A stretch of DNA of 64,000 bases from JABCZH01 sp963803775 (GCA_963803775.1 CAWDNS010000006.1:496001-560000), one strand, 5' to 3'. Shown: positions 43,619 to 53,200, counted from the stretch's first letter. A program made the numbers and translations. Notes: generated from the sequence alone by a model not told the origin.

Positions 43619-44785
43619 CTACACATAGGAAATCTTCCCGAGAATGGCAGGCCTCTTTGCCCCCGTAGCAGACGGCACATTCGACGGACGATGGTTCCAG
43701 GTCTCATGCGCCAGCAGGGCGAAAGCAGCCGCCTCCTTGGCTTCCGAAGGAAGACCAAACTCGTCGGACGAACGGACCTTGAGACCGAGTGGGTGTAGCT
43801 CGGTGGTCAGCATCGCCATCAAGGTTAGATTCTTCACTCCGCCGCCGGAGACGATGAATTCCCCGTAACCGCGCTGCCTGCCCAGAACCAAACGCTGGGT
43901 GGAATCGGCAATCGATCTTGCAGTCAACGCTGTCGCCGTGGCCACAGTATCGCGGGAAACGGCGCGTCCGCACCGCTGCACAAACCTCTCTGCAAACTCG
44001 CGCCCAAAGTCTTCGCGCCCAGCGGTTTTGGGCGGCTTCCGCCGAAAGAAAGGCTGCTGCAAGATATCTGCGACCACACGATCCAGCACCCTACCAGATG
44101 CCGCCACGCGCCCGTCGCGATCATACGGCTTACGAAAAAGCCGCTCCATGACTGCGTCAATCACCATATTTCCTGGCCCGGTGTCGAAAGCGATCACCTG
44201 AGCGCTCGAAGCCCCAGCAGGGATTGCCGTCAGGTTGGCAATGCCGCCGATGTTCTGCACAATTCTTCCACGGTGCGGATTACGATAAAGCAAGAAATCA
44301 AGGAAGGGAACCAGCGGAGCACCTTTCCCGCCCGCAGCCATGTCTGCCGGACGAAAGTCGCTCACCACCGGCATGCCCACGCGCGCTGCGATCACGGCGC
44401 CTTCGCCGGTCTGCCAAGTCACTGCCAGTTTCCGCCCAAGAAACGGCGCGGCCTCGCCCTGGTGGTAAATCGTCTGCCCATGGCAGCCGACCAATTCAGC
44501 CTTTACACGAAAACGTCGCTGGGTAGCGAGTATCGCCTCCGCGTAAAGCTCCCCGAGCAGAAAGTTCAGCCGCGCGAGATCGGCGGCGCCGGCTCGCTGC
44601 GAATTCATGACCGCCAGAACAAACTTGCGAACCGTTTGTGGGTATGGATATTCTGCGTGTCCAATCAGTTCGAACTTTATTTGCTGGAAGCCGCGCGTTT
44701 TCGTCCGGCGCGCATCTTCCACATGCACCAATGCGACGTTGATTCCATCGGTGGAAGTCCCACTCATGACCCCAGCGACGATCAT
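43619..44785 (-). CDS. anmK: Anhydro-N-acetylmuramic acid kinase
   Basis: Phosphorylates 1,6-anhydro-MurNAc while opening its ring to give MurNAc-6-phosphate, a step of peptidoglycan recycling. The 388-residue protein starts IVAGVMSGTSTDGIN, the ATP-binding signature, with later VGCHGQTIYHQ, DFRPADMAAGGKGAPLVPFLD and NIGGIANLT, and the GPGNMVIDAVM loop. Length fits AnmK (about 370-390). ATG 44785 overlaps the nagZ stop in an ATGA arrangement and has AGGAGG upstream, so translation is coupled. Further frame to 44950 is spurious. Confidence 0.93.
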   Translation of the reverse strand: MIVAGVMSGTSTDGINVALVHVEDARRTKTRGFQQIKFELIGHAEYPYPQTVRKFVLAVMNSQRAGAADLARLNFLLGELYAEAILATQRRFRVKAELVGCHGQTIYHQGEAAPFLGRKLAVTWQTGEGAVIAARVGMPVVSDFRPADMAAGGKGAPLVPFLDFLLYRNPHRGRIVQNIGGIANLTAIPAGASSAQVIAFDTGPGNMVIDAVMERLFRKPYDRDGRVAASGRVLDRVVADILQQPFFRRKPPKTAGREDFGREFAERFVQRCGRAVSRDTVATATALTARSIADSTQRLVLGRQRGYGEFIVSGGGVKNLTLMAMLTTELHPLGLKVRSSDEFGLPSEAKEAAAFALLAHETWNHRPSNVPSATGAKRPAILGKISYV

Positions 44786-45885
44786 GCCTCCTCCTGCCGC
44801 TTGATGGCCGCCCGCCGTACTTGCTCTCCAAATTCCCGCAAGCTCCGTGAGAGATCCCGAATCTTTTCTGCGGAAGGAGTAGATTTTCTTCGCTTCAACT
44901 CTTTCGATTTCTTCTTGAATCTGTGCACTCGCGCCAGCGACTCCTGGCAACGCCGCGCAAACTTGCGATCACGTTCCGTTTCTTGAGTCAGCGCTTCGTA
45001 CGCTTGCTCTATATGTTCGGCAACGTGACACACCAAACACAGATCTCCACCGGCTCGAATATGACCGACCGCAGCCTGCCCGATCGAAGCGGCTTTCAGA
45101 ACGCCACCCATCTCGAGATCGTCCGACACTATCAGGCCGCGATAGGCGATCTTCTTGCGCAGCGTATCCGTTATCCACTTCTTCGACAACGACGCCGGAA
45201 TCCGATCCCGCGTTACCGCCGGATATGCCGCATGTCCCACCAGCACCATCGGAGCGTCCCGGCGCAAGGCGCGATACGGAGCCATATCCTGCTGCCAAAG
45301 TTGTTTCCAGGATTTCTCCACGCTCGGCAGTTCAAGATGTGTGTCCAGATTCGCTTCTCCTAAGCCGGGAAAGTGCTTGATTGCACCCAATACACCCGCT
45401 GAGCGCAGCCCGGAAAGAAATTCACGAGCATAGACGACCGCCTCTTTTGGATCTGCCGAGACAGCCCGCGAACTCATCACGGTGCGCGATGCCTCGAATG
45501 CCAGATCCACCACGGGGGCAAAGTCGGTGTTGAATCCCATCGCCCGGCAAGAGTTTCCGATCACCTCACCGTGCTTGCGGAAGAGTTGCCGGTCACTCGT
45601 CGCGTACACTTCCGCTGCGGACGGCGTCGGCCCGGTAACATTCCGAAACCGGTCAACCCTTCCGCCTTCCATATCGACGCAAGTGAATAACGGAGTGGAA
45701 ACGCAGGTCTGGCAGTCCTGGAGCAGTTTGTGTGTCTGTTCCGCGCTGACAATATTGCGGGCAAAAAGGATCACACCCGCCGGTTGAATTCGAGTCAGAA
45801 GGGAGCGCACTGACGGCGATATTTCAGTGTCCTCAAAGCCCAAAATAATTAACTGGCCGATGGGCAGACTTGAGTTCTTGCTCAC
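44782..45885 (-). CDS. nagZ: Beta-N-acetylglucosaminidase NagZ (GH3)
   Basis: Cuts the GlcNAc from GlcNAc-anhydroMurNAc muropeptides. The 367-residue product has the GH3 core: LFTCVDMEGGRVDRF, NTDFAPVVDL, IKHFPGLGEANLDTHLELP with the catalytic loop His, and VSDDLEMGG with the Asp nucleophile. The C-terminal 60 residues are unusually Lys/Arg-rich (HRFKKKSKELKRRKS), a basic tail beyond the core. GTG 45885 is 26 bp after the mutS stop, with a GGGGAT box. It is coupled to anmK. No signal peptide is seen, so it should act in the cytoplasm. Confidence 0.9.
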   Translation of the reverse strand: MSKNSSLPIGQLIILGFEDTEISPSVRSLLTRIQPAGVILFARNIVSAEQTHKLLQDCQTCVSTPLFTCVDMEGGRVDRFRNVTGPTPSAAEVYATSDRQLFRKHGEVIGNSCRAMGFNTDFAPVVDLAFEASRTVMSSRAVSADPKEAVVYAREFLSGLRSAGVLGAIKHFPGLGEANLDTHLELPSVEKSWKQLWQQDMAPYRALRRDAPMVLVGHAAYPAVTRDRIPASLSKKWITDTLRKKIAYRGLIVSDDLEMGGVLKAASIGQAAVGHIRAGGDLCLVCHVAEHIEQAYEALTQETERDRKFARRCQESLARVHRFKKKSKELKRRKSTPSAEKIRDLSRSLREFGEQVRRAAIKRQEEA

Positions 45886-45911
45886 CTCCGTATCCCCTTC
45901 TTTCCCTGTGG

Positions 45912-48548
45912 TTAGATTTCTTTCTTTAGCTCGGCCAGCAAATTCAGTGCTTCCAGCGGCGTTAGCCGATTCAAGTCCACTTCACGCAGGCGGTCGAGAA
46001 CCGGTTGCGACAAGGGCGTGAAAATGGTCAACTGTGCTGGCGGACGCGGCTGGCGTTCATCACTCGCCAGTTGCGCGGTCAGCCGCTGCTCTGCATTCTC
46101 ATGCTCGGCCAGCACCTCGCGTGCTCGTTCCACTACCTCATTCGGCAATCCGGCCAGCTTCGCCACTTCGATCCCATAACTACGATCCGCCGGCCCGGGT
46201 TCGACTTTTCGCAGAAACACTATGCCGCTGCCAGTTTCTTTGACCGACACGTGGTAGTTCTTCACCCCGGAGAGCTGATCGGCCAGTTCGGTCAGCTCAA
46301 AATAATGGGTAGCAAATAACGTCTTCGCCCGCATGCGGGCATGAATGTATTCGACGGCTGCCCACGCAATGGCCAGTCCATCGTATGTGGAGGTGCCGCG
46401 TCCGACCTCATCCAGCAGAATCAGTGAGCGCTGCGTCGCGGTGTGCAGAATCGCTGCCGTCTCCGTCATCTCGACCATGAACGTGGACCGGCCTCGCGCC
46501 AGGTTGTCGCTGGCCCCGATGCGAGTGAATACCCGATCCACAATTCCAAGCCGTGCAGAACTTGCCGGCACGAACGATCCCATCTGCGCCAGAATGACCG
46601 CCAGCGCCGTCTGTCGCAGATAAGTTGACTTGCCTCCCATATTCGGACCCGTCAGTACCAGCACCGTGTGAGTGGTTGAGTTGAGATACAGGTCGTTGGG
46701 AACGAAGCGCTCGCCGGCGAAATCCTGCTGCTCAATCACCGGATGCCGTCCGCCGACCACCTCGATGTCGGCAGACTCGTCGAACTTCGGCCGACAATAA
46801 TTGCGCAGGGCTGCGATATGGGCCAGCGCCGCCAGCACATCCACTTCAGCCAAAGCCAACGCTGTTTGCCGGATGCGCCGCGCCTCTCCCGCAATCGCCG
46901 AACGCAGTTCCGCAAATAGCCGCCTCTCGATCTCGACGATCTTTTCCTGGGCATCCAGGATCTTGGATTCGTATTCCTTAAGCTCGGGCGTGGTATATCG
47001 TTCCGCATTTACCAACGTCTGCTTGCGCTCGTACTCTATCGGCGTCAGGTGAAGATTGGCCTTCGATATCTCAATGTAATAGCCAAAAATCGAATTGAAT
47101 TTCACCTTCAACGACGCGATTCCGGTACGCTGGCGTTCCCGTGACTCAATCTGCGCCAGGTATTGCTTGCTGTTGCGGCTGAGATCGCGTAGTTCGTCCA
47201 ACTCCTTTTCCACTCCCGGCTGAATAACGCCGCCGTCGCTCAGTGAAAGCGGCGGCTCAGGCACGACAGTGGCTTCGATCCGGCCACGCAAATCACCCAG
47301 TTCGTCGATGGCCCCATGCAGCGTCTTCATTCGCTCCGTGTCAAACCGCGCCAAGGCACTTCGCACTGCTGGAATCTTTGCGACGGATGCCGCCAGCGCC
47401 AGCACATCACGCGGGTTGGCTGTTTCCAGCGTCACCCGGCTCAGAAGCCGTTCCAGATCAAGAATCCCGTCCAGTGCCCGCCGCAGTTCCTCCCGCATCA
47501 TCAACTCTTTGACCTGGCTCGCCACGGCATCGAGTCGAGAGTTGATTTCCACTGGCTCTATCGACGGCCGCAGCATCCACGACCGCAACAGGCGTTTGCC
47601 CATCGGTGTGACCGTGGCATCAATTGAGCGGAACAGCGTTACCCCGTCGTCGGTTCCTGTAAACAGCGGTTCGATCAACTCAAGATTGCGCACGGTGACC
47701 GCATCCAGCACCAGGCAGTTTTGCCGTTCGTAGAATCCGATACGGTCCACATGATCGAGAGTGCCACGCTGGGTGGAACGCACGTAGTAGAGAATCGCTC
47801 CCGCCGCCGAAGCCGCCGCCGGCTTGCCTGCCAACCCGAAGCCTTCTAGCGATAACACTCCAAAATGATTTTCGAGCAGAGGAATGGCATGGTCCGGGGC
47901 GAAAATCCAATCATCCAAAGGCGTTTCAGACCACATGGCTCCCGCGATCCGGGGATGGGGGCCGGGTCCCGGAGTAGTCGTTTTTTCTCGTGCCTCAAAC
48001 AACGGCGCTGCCGAGCCGTACAAAATCTCTCTCGGCCTTAACTGTTGCAACTCGTCCAGGATTCTCTGCGCCGCATCTTCGCCTCGAAACTCGGTCGCCC
48101 GAAACTCGCCGGTCGAAAGATCCAACGCCGCGAAGCCTGCCCGATCACCGGTCTGTGCCACCGCCGCCAGAAAATTGTTCTCCTCGGAACTCAACGACGA
48201 ATCGGCGGCGGTTCCCGGCGTGACCACCCTCGTCACTTCGCGGCGCACCAATTTCTTCGCCAGCCGTGGATCCTCCACTTGCTCACAGACTGCTACTTTG
48301 AACCCTTTGCGAATGAGCTTGGATATGTAACCTTCGGCCGCATGATACGGGACACCGCACATCGGCACCGCAACACCTTTCTCCTTGTTGCGAGAAGTTA
48401 AGGTGATCTGCAGCTCCCGCGACGCCATTACCGCATCGTCAAAGAAAAGCTCATAGAAGTCGCCCAGGCGAAAAAACAGCAAGGCAGTGGGATGTTGCTT
48501 TTTTATGGCAGCATATTGCCGCATCAGCGGAGTGGACGGCTCGGTCAT
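45912..48548 (-). CDS. mutS: DNA mismatch repair protein MutS
   Basis: Recognises mismatched bases and starts repair. The 878-residue protein is full length: the mismatch-contact Phe-x-Glu in GDFYELFF (near residue 33), connector and lever regions, the Walker A GPNMGGKST with Lys640, LLDEVGRGTSTYDG (Walker B), ATHYFEL and the C-terminal dimerisation helices. ATG 48548 gives MTEPSTPLMRQYAAIKKQ, the usual MutS start; the longer frame to 48626 has no support. No mutL is in the window. It is the first gene of the minus-strand run mutS-nagZ-anmK. Confidence 0.95.
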   Translation of the reverse strand: MTEPSTPLMRQYAAIKKQHPTALLFFRLGDFYELFFDDAVMASRELQITLTSRNKEKGVAVPMCGVPYHAAEGYISKLIRKGFKVAVCEQVEDPRLAKKLVRREVTRVVTPGTAADSSLSSEENNFLAAVAQTGDRAGFAALDLSTGEFRATEFRGEDAAQRILDELQQLRPREILYGSAAPLFEAREKTTTPGPGPHPRIAGAMWSETPLDDWIFAPDHAIPLLENHFGVLSLEGFGLAGKPAAASAAGAILYYVRSTQRGTLDHVDRIGFYERQNCLVLDAVTVRNLELIEPLFTGTDDGVTLFRSIDATVTPMGKRLLRSWMLRPSIEPVEINSRLDAVASQVKELMMREELRRALDGILDLERLLSRVTLETANPRDVLALAASVAKIPAVRSALARFDTERMKTLHGAIDELGDLRGRIEATVVPEPPLSLSDGGVIQPGVEKELDELRDLSRNSKQYLAQIESRERQRTGIASLKVKFNSIFGYYIEISKANLHLTPIEYERKQTLVNAERYTTPELKEYESKILDAQEKIVEIERRLFAELRSAIAGEARRIRQTALALAEVDVLAALAHIAALRNYCRPKFDESADIEVVGGRHPVIEQQDFAGERFVPNDLYLNSTTHTVLVLTGPNMGGKSTYLRQTALAVILAQMGSFVPASSARLGIVDRVFTRIGASDNLARGRSTFMVEMTETAAILHTATQRSLILLDEVGRGTSTYDGLAIAWAAVEYIHARMRAKTLFATHYFELTELADQLSGVKNYHVSVKETGSGIVFLRKVEPGPADRSYGIEVAKLAGLPNEVVERAREVLAEHENAEQRLTAQLASDERQPRPPAQLTIFTPLSQPVLDRLREVDLNRLTPLEALNLLAELKKEI

Positions 48549-48684
48549 GGCAAGCAGAGAGCGGGTCTTACCGGCAAAGAACAGTCTTCGGGGTTCGCGC
48601 GGATTATAACAAACCACGGCTGCCATTCCTGTGTCTTAGATCACAGTTGACGCCACTCGCCCGCAGGTGTTTTCCTTATTCGAC

Positions 48685-49659
48685 ATGGAGCTTCGCAAAG
48701 ATCCCATCACTCGCTCTTGGGTCATCACCGGTGACGACGTCCCCGATATCGCACCCCGGCCGGAATCGTCTTGCCGTTTGTGCCCTGATTCGGCCCAACC
48801 GCCGCAACTGATCGCCAGCATGTCGGGCGGGCAGCGAGCTGTGGTGCATCCAATCGCGCTGTATCACATTGAGGGTGAGGCATCCCGCCGTGCCGATGGT
48901 ATCTACGATCGTATGCGTCCTGTTGGCGCCCACGAGGTGCTAATCGAGAATCCCCGTCACGACGGGCATCTCTGGAATGCTAGCGACACAGAGATTGGCC
49001 AGTTTCTGCTGCTGGCCGCCCAGCGCATCCAGGATCTGAAGCGCGACGGGCGCTTCAAGTATGTCAGCATTTACAAAGACCACGGCAGCAGCGCTGGACA
49101 GGAGTTTGAGCATCCCTCGTCCCAGCTTACGGCGACTACATTTGTGCCACGCCGGGTTCTATACGAACTGCGTGCCAGCCGCGAATACTTTGCGCAAAAG
49201 GAGCGCTGCGTTTTCTGCGATATTATTTCCCAGGAAACTAGGCAGGAACTGCGTGTGCTTGAGTCGCGTGGTGATTTCATCGCCCTTTTGCCGTACGCGC
49301 CGCGCGTGCCCTACGAAACCTGGATTCTGCCTCGCACCCACGAGGCCGCCTTCGAACGCATGGGACTCAACCGCTCGAATATGCTGCCGGACTTGGGCGC
49401 GCTCATTCGCCGGACGTTGCAGCGCATTCGCACCATCACCGAATCATTCCACCTGGTTCTACACACCTCGCCGAACAGCTTGCATCGTTCCGGGAGTCTG
49501 GGCTACTGGAAAACCATCGATGAGGACTATCACTGGCACATCGAGATCATGCCCATCCTTTCGGCAAAGTCGAAATCATATACGTTTAAAGAGGTGTACT
49601 ACTCGCCACTGACCTCGGAGACGGCCATCAAGCGCCTGCGCGACGCGCGGATCGATTAG
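48685..49659 (+). CDS. GalT-like nucleotidylyltransferase with altered active site
   Basis: A 324-residue member of the galactose-1-phosphate uridylyltransferase / HIT superfamily. Recognisable: MELRKDPITRSWVI, CRLC (near residue 33), the first-half motif as EHPSSQLTATTFVP (His143, Ser145), CVFC, YETWILPRTHEAAFE, and the second-half HWHIEIMP (His283, His285). In true GalT the first-half motif is HPHxQ, whose second His is the covalent nucleophile; here it is Ser145, so normal GalT chemistry is doubtful. A different nucleotidyl transfer or a non-covalent mechanism is possible. ATG 48685 is chosen by homology; GTG 48667 would add six residues. The next gene begins 5 bp after the stop. Confidence 0.78.
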   Translation: MELRKDPITRSWVITGDDVPDIAPRPESSCRLCPDSAQPPQLIASMSGGQRAVVHPIALYHIEGEASRRADGIYDRMRPVGAHEVLIENPRHDGHLWNASDTEIGQFLLLAAQRIQDLKRDGRFKYVSIYKDHGSSAGQEFEHPSSQLTATTFVPRRVLYELRASREYFAQKERCVFCDIISQETRQELRVLESRGDFIALLPYAPRVPYETWILPRTHEAAFERMGLNRSNMLPDLGALIRRTLQRIRTITESFHLVLHTSPNSLHRSGSLGYWKTIDEDYHWHIEIMPILSAKSKSYTFKEVYYSPLTSETAIKRLRDARID

Positions 49660-49664
49660 GGGTT

Positions 49665-50027
49665 ATGACCATCCGCCGCATGAAGACTTACACCGGGGGG
49701 CAAGGCTACGTTTATCAGTACTATTTCGTCGGCGATCGGCCAGTTCCCGCCCAGGGCATTCGGGAAGCCGCGAAGGAATACATTTTCGATGTGACCTCCG
49801 ACCGCAAGACCACCTTTTCTGTAAGCGTTTTCTTTCCTGTCCAAGCAGTGCAGGCGTGGGGAGAGCGTCACGGCCGTCCGCTGACCGATGCCGAACAATA
49901 CGGCGTCGTCAAGCTGCGCCTTTTCCAGGCTTTCGATGAAGTCGAAGACTTGATGGCCCACGGCCGCCAGCTTTGGGTGGACTCCGTGATTTTGGAAAAG
50001 GCCCTGACCACGCTCGGCGTAGATTGA
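49665..50027 (+). CDS. Conserved hypothetical protein following the GalT-like gene
   Basis: A 120-residue protein with mixed alpha/beta character: GQGYVYQYYFVGDRPV, AAKEYIFDVTSDRKTTFSVSVFF, then helical AEQYGVVKLRLFQAFDEVEDL. No Cys-pair, membrane segment or catalytic motif is seen. ATG 49665 starts 5 bp after the GalT-like stop with GGGGTT before it, so the two are probably translated from one message, suggesting a shared function. I do not recognise the family. Confidence 0.6.
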   Translation: MTIRRMKTYTGGQGYVYQYYFVGDRPVPAQGIREAAKEYIFDVTSDRKTTFSVSVFFPVQAVQAWGERHGRPLTDAEQYGVVKLRLFQAFDEVEDLMAHGRQLWVDSVILEKALTTLGVD

Positions 50028-50100
50028 CCCTCCCAGGCACTTCCGACCGGTACCCCTCTGCTCCAGCGCAGCTATAATCCCATAGAGGATTTCCATCCCC

Positions 50101-50913
50101 ATGCCTGCCCTTTGGTTGCGAGTCGCGCTGGGTTGTTACGCCGTTGGTTTGCTCTATGCTTTGGTAGCGTTGACCCGCACCAGCGACCTGCTGAACCGTA
50201 TCGCGCTGCATGCGGCTTACCTGGGGATGGTGTTTCATTTTGTCTCGCTGACCGAGGCTTTCCTGGTTTCCGGCCAGGCGACTCTGACTTCGGTTCAAAA
50301 TGCCGAGTCGGTACTGGGTTTTCTGGTAATGGTCGTCTTCCTGCTCGTGTACATGGTCTATCACACTACTTCGCCCGGCATCATCGTCTTCCCGTTGGTG
50401 TTTTTGCTAACGTTCTTCTCCGCCACCAGCCAGGCGCCTTTCATGATTACCTCTCCCGGCGTTCGCACTGGATGGCTGTTTGCTCACATCGCCCTGATCT
50501 TCACCGGCTATGCCGCACTCATTTTGAGCTTCGGTGCCAGCCTGCTTTACCTGATTCAAGAACGGTCGCTCAAGGCCAAGCGGCCAGGAATCCTCTCCCG
50601 CTTGCCGGCACTCGAAGTCATCGACGAAATCGGCTTTCGCTCGCTGCTTCTCGGATTTCCGTTCATGACGCTGGGCCTGATTGCCGGGTCTGTCGTCGCA
50701 CAATCCACTTATGGACGCATTGATCTGCTTGATCCAAAAATTTTGCTGTCCATTCTGATGTGGGCGGTCTACCTGCTTCTGCTGTTCACTCGCTGGAGTG
50801 CAGGCTGGCGCGGCCGGCGCGCCGCGTACCTGGCGGCTGGCGCCTTTATTGCTGCCGTAGTCGCATGGGTGGCAAATTACTTCAGCACGATTCACAGGTT
50901 TGCCCAGTCATGA
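50101..50913 (+). CDS. hemX: HemX/CcsA-like membrane protein
   Basis: A 270-residue membrane protein with about eight hydrophobic segments, of the cytochrome c assembly (CcsA/CcmC) superfamily. The Trp-rich haem-handling loop of true CcsA is not evident, so it is closer to HemX, which sits before hemA in Bacillus and influences glutamyl-tRNA reductase level. Conserved His residues occur in LHAAYLGMVFHFVSL and WLFAHIALIF. ATG 50101. The last codons overlap hemA (ATGA), so expression is coupled to haem synthesis. Assignment rests on position and topology. Confidence 0.72.
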   Translation: MPALWLRVALGCYAVGLLYALVALTRTSDLLNRIALHAAYLGMVFHFVSLTEAFLVSGQATLTSVQNAESVLGFLVMVVFLLVYMVYHTTSPGIIVFPLVFLLTFFSATSQAPFMITSPGVRTGWLFAHIALIFTGYAALILSFGASLLYLIQERSLKAKRPGILSRLPALEVIDEIGFRSLLLGFPFMTLGLIAGSVVAQSTYGRIDLLDPKILLSILMWAVYLLLLFTRWSAGWRGRRAAYLAAGAFIAAVVAWVANYFSTIHRFAQS

Positions 50914-52208
50914 GCTTTCACCTCATCGGCGTCAATCATAAGAGCGCGCCGGTCGAGGTTCGCGAGCGCCTCGCGATTTCCGATTCACGCCTGCCAGAGG
51001 CCCTGAAACGCTTCACTCACCACCCCGGCGTGGATGAAGGCCTCATTCTCAGCACCTGCAATCGTGTCGAGCTGCTGGCTCAAACACGAAACGGCGGAGC
51101 CGACTTGCGCGCTTTTCTGCGTGATTACTTTCAGCTCGAGGATTCCATTCTGGATCCACATTTGTACGAATACCGTGAGCAGGATGCGGTCCGCCATTTG
51201 TTCCGTGTAGCTTCTAGCCTTGATTCGATGGTGCTTGGCGAAGCCCAGATCCTGGGACAAGTGAAGGAGGCCTACGCTACTGCAAGGGCGGTCGGTGCTG
51301 TCCAGTCACACCTCAATCAGTTGCTTACTCGTGCTTTCGCGGTGGCGAAACGGGTACGCTCGGAAACCGAGGTGGGATCGTCAGCAGTGTCGGTGGCATC
51401 GGTAGCCGTAGAGCTCGCCAAGAAGATTTTCGGATCGCTTAGCGGCAAGCACGTTTATCTGGTGGGCGCTGGAAAGATGAGTGAATTGGCAGCGCGTCAT
51501 CTTTTGGCCCATGGAGCGGAGTCCATCTTCGTTTCCAATCGCACCTACGACCGAGCCATTCGTCTGGCGCACCAATTCAATGGCCAAGCCATTGAGTTCA
51601 GCCGGCTGTACGATACCTGTGACCGCGGGGACATTGTCATTACCTCGACCGGCTCTCCGCATGCAATTTTTCGCCGCGAGCATGGCGAGATATTTCTGAG
51701 CCGCCGCAAGAACCGCCCCATGTTCTTTATCGACATCGCTGTTCCGCGCGACGTCGATCCGGAAATGAACAAGCTTGATGGTATTTTCGTCTACGACATC
51801 GACGACTTGCAGCAAGCTGTGGCCTCACACGTTGCCGATCGCCAAAAGGAAGCCGAACTCGCCGACAACATCATCAACGCCGAAGTCAAGCGCTTCCATG
51901 CTCGTCTGCAAGCCCTCGAGGTCGTTCCCACGATTGTTTCGTTGCAAGATCATTTGGAAACCATCCGGCAAGCGGAAATCGATCGTGTTCGCGGCCGCCT
52001 GGGTCCGCTTTCACCTGAGCAGGAATTGGCCGTGGACGCGCTCACTCGTGGGATTGTCAACAAGATCATGCACACGCCGATTAGCACGCTCAAGACCGCA
52101 GCCCGCGAGTCCGAAGCTACGACGATCATCGAAGTCGTCCGCCGCCTGTTCAACCTGGAAAGCAAGAAAGCTGCGAAGTCCGGAGACGGATCAGGAGGCG
52201 GCGCCTAA
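50910..52208 (+). CDS. hemA: Glutamyl-tRNA reductase
   Basis: Reduces glutamyl-tRNA to glutamate-1-semialdehyde, the first committed step of the C5 tetrapyrrole pathway, with NADPH. The 432-residue protein has the catalytic Cys50 in LILSTCNRVELLA, the conserved SLDSMVLGEAQILGQVKEAY, the NADPH fold VYLVGAGKMSELAARHL, and the C-terminal dimerisation helix ending PISTLKTAARESE. ATG 50910 overlaps the hemX stop, and the hemC ATG overlaps the hemA stop (TAATG). The longer frame beginning 50760 is spurious. Confidence 0.95.
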   Translation: MSFHLIGVNHKSAPVEVRERLAISDSRLPEALKRFTHHPGVDEGLILSTCNRVELLAQTRNGGADLRAFLRDYFQLEDSILDPHLYEYREQDAVRHLFRVASSLDSMVLGEAQILGQVKEAYATARAVGAVQSHLNQLLTRAFAVAKRVRSETEVGSSAVSVASVAVELAKKIFGSLSGKHVYLVGAGKMSELAARHLLAHGAESIFVSNRTYDRAIRLAHQFNGQAIEFSRLYDTCDRGDIVITSTGSPHAIFRREHGEIFLSRRKNRPMFFIDIAVPRDVDPEMNKLDGIFVYDIDDLQQAVASHVADRQKEAELADNIINAEVKRFHARLQALEVVPTIVSLQDHLETIRQAEIDRVRGRLGPLSPEQELAVDALTRGIVNKIMHTPISTLKTAARESEATTIIEVVRRLFNLESKKAAKSGDGSGGGA

Positions 52209-53143
52209 TGGCGCGTCTCCGCATCGGCGCTCGCGGATCGCAACTCGCACTCTGGCAAGCCAACCACATCGCCGCACTGCTGCGCGGGCGCGGCCATGAA
52301 GTCGAAATCGAAATCATAAAGACCACCGGCGACAAGATCACCGATGTGCCCCTGGCCAAAGTCGGCACCAAGGGCATGTTTACAAAGGAAATTGAAGAAG
52401 CGTTGGCCGCTGGGCGTGTAGATCTCGCTGTGCATAGCTTGAAAGACTTGCCGACTGAGATTGCGCCTGACTTTGCAATCGCGGCTCTCACCAAGCGAGA
52501 CGACCCCCGCGACGTGTTTTGCTCGCGCAAGTACGCAAGCATCGAAGCTCTGCCGAAAGCAGCACGAGTCGGCACCAGCAGTCTGCGCCGGCAGGCACAG
52601 TTGAAAGCCTTGCGTCCGGATTTAGATATTCGTCCCTTGCGCGGAAACGTAGATACGCGCCTAGCCAAGCTCGAAGCTGGCGAATACGACGCCATCATTC
52701 TCGCCGCCGCCGGCCTCAATCGTCTGGGCAAAACCGGGCTGATCAAGCAATACATATCCCCGGACGTGATGTGCCCCGCGGCAGGCCAGGGTGCGCTGGC
52801 GGTCGAGGTGCGCGCTGGAGACGCCATAACTCTTCCACTACTCACCTTTCTGGATGACCCTGATGCTCGTGCCGCTACGACCTGCGAACGTGCCCTGTTG
52901 AACAGACTCGGCGGTGGTTGCCAGGTCCCGATCGGTGCACTGGCAGAAATGCGCGGTGGTCGTTTGCACCTTCAGGCGGTCGTGGCCAGCCCCAATGGTT
53001 CGCAAGTTCTGCGCGAATCAGCCGATGGCGACGATCCGATTCTGCTCGGCGAACTTGTTGGGGACACACTGCTTCGCTGCGGGGGCAAGGCAATTCTGGA
53101 AGCAGTCTATGGCCAGGAAATGGCTCTGCCCCAGCCGCCCTAG
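52208..53143 (+). CDS. hemC: Porphobilinogen deaminase
   Basis: Joins four porphobilinogens into hydroxymethylbilane. The 311-residue enzyme begins LRIGARGSQLALWQAN, has GRVDLAVHSLKDLP, the GTSSLRRQAQL block and Cys238 in NRLGGGCQVPIGA, which carries the dipyrromethane cofactor. It overlaps hemA by one base. It is followed, after a repeat element at 53146-53200, by the frameshifted hemD, whose product makes uroporphyrinogen III from the HemC product. Confidence 0.95.
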   Translation: MARLRIGARGSQLALWQANHIAALLRGRGHEVEIEIIKTTGDKITDVPLAKVGTKGMFTKEIEEALAAGRVDLAVHSLKDLPTEIAPDFAIAALTKRDDPRDVFCSRKYASIEALPKAARVGTSSLRRQAQLKALRPDLDIRPLRGNVDTRLAKLEAGEYDAIILAAAGLNRLGKTGLIKQYISPDVMCPAAGQGALAVEVRAGDAITLPLLTFLDDPDARAATTCERALLNRLGGGCQVPIGALAEMRGGRLHLQAVVASPNGSQVLRESADGDDPILLGELVGDTLLRCGGKAILEAVYGQEMALPQPP

Positions 53144-53145
53144 CT

Positions 53146-53200
53146 CTTCTTTGCGAACTCAGCGGCAGTTCTCTGCGATCTTTGCGTTAAGCTTTTGATC
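53146..53200 (+). repeat. Dispersed TTTGCG-type intergenic repeat
   Basis: CTTCTTTGCG at 53146-53155, then TCTCTGCGATCTTTGCG and TTAAGCTTTTGATC. It aligns by eye with 58287-58343 over its whole length and in part with 36290-36395. It lies between hemC and hemD. Confidence 0.55.

Noticed and set aside
43576..43758. N-terminal extension of the peptide-binding protein
   Set aside because: The lipoprotein signal begins at 43575 with a good ribosome site, so the upstream codons are not coding.
50073..50078. TATAAT upstream of hemX
   Set aside because: No -35 element stands at 16-18 bp, and the start would leave almost no leader for the ribosome site.
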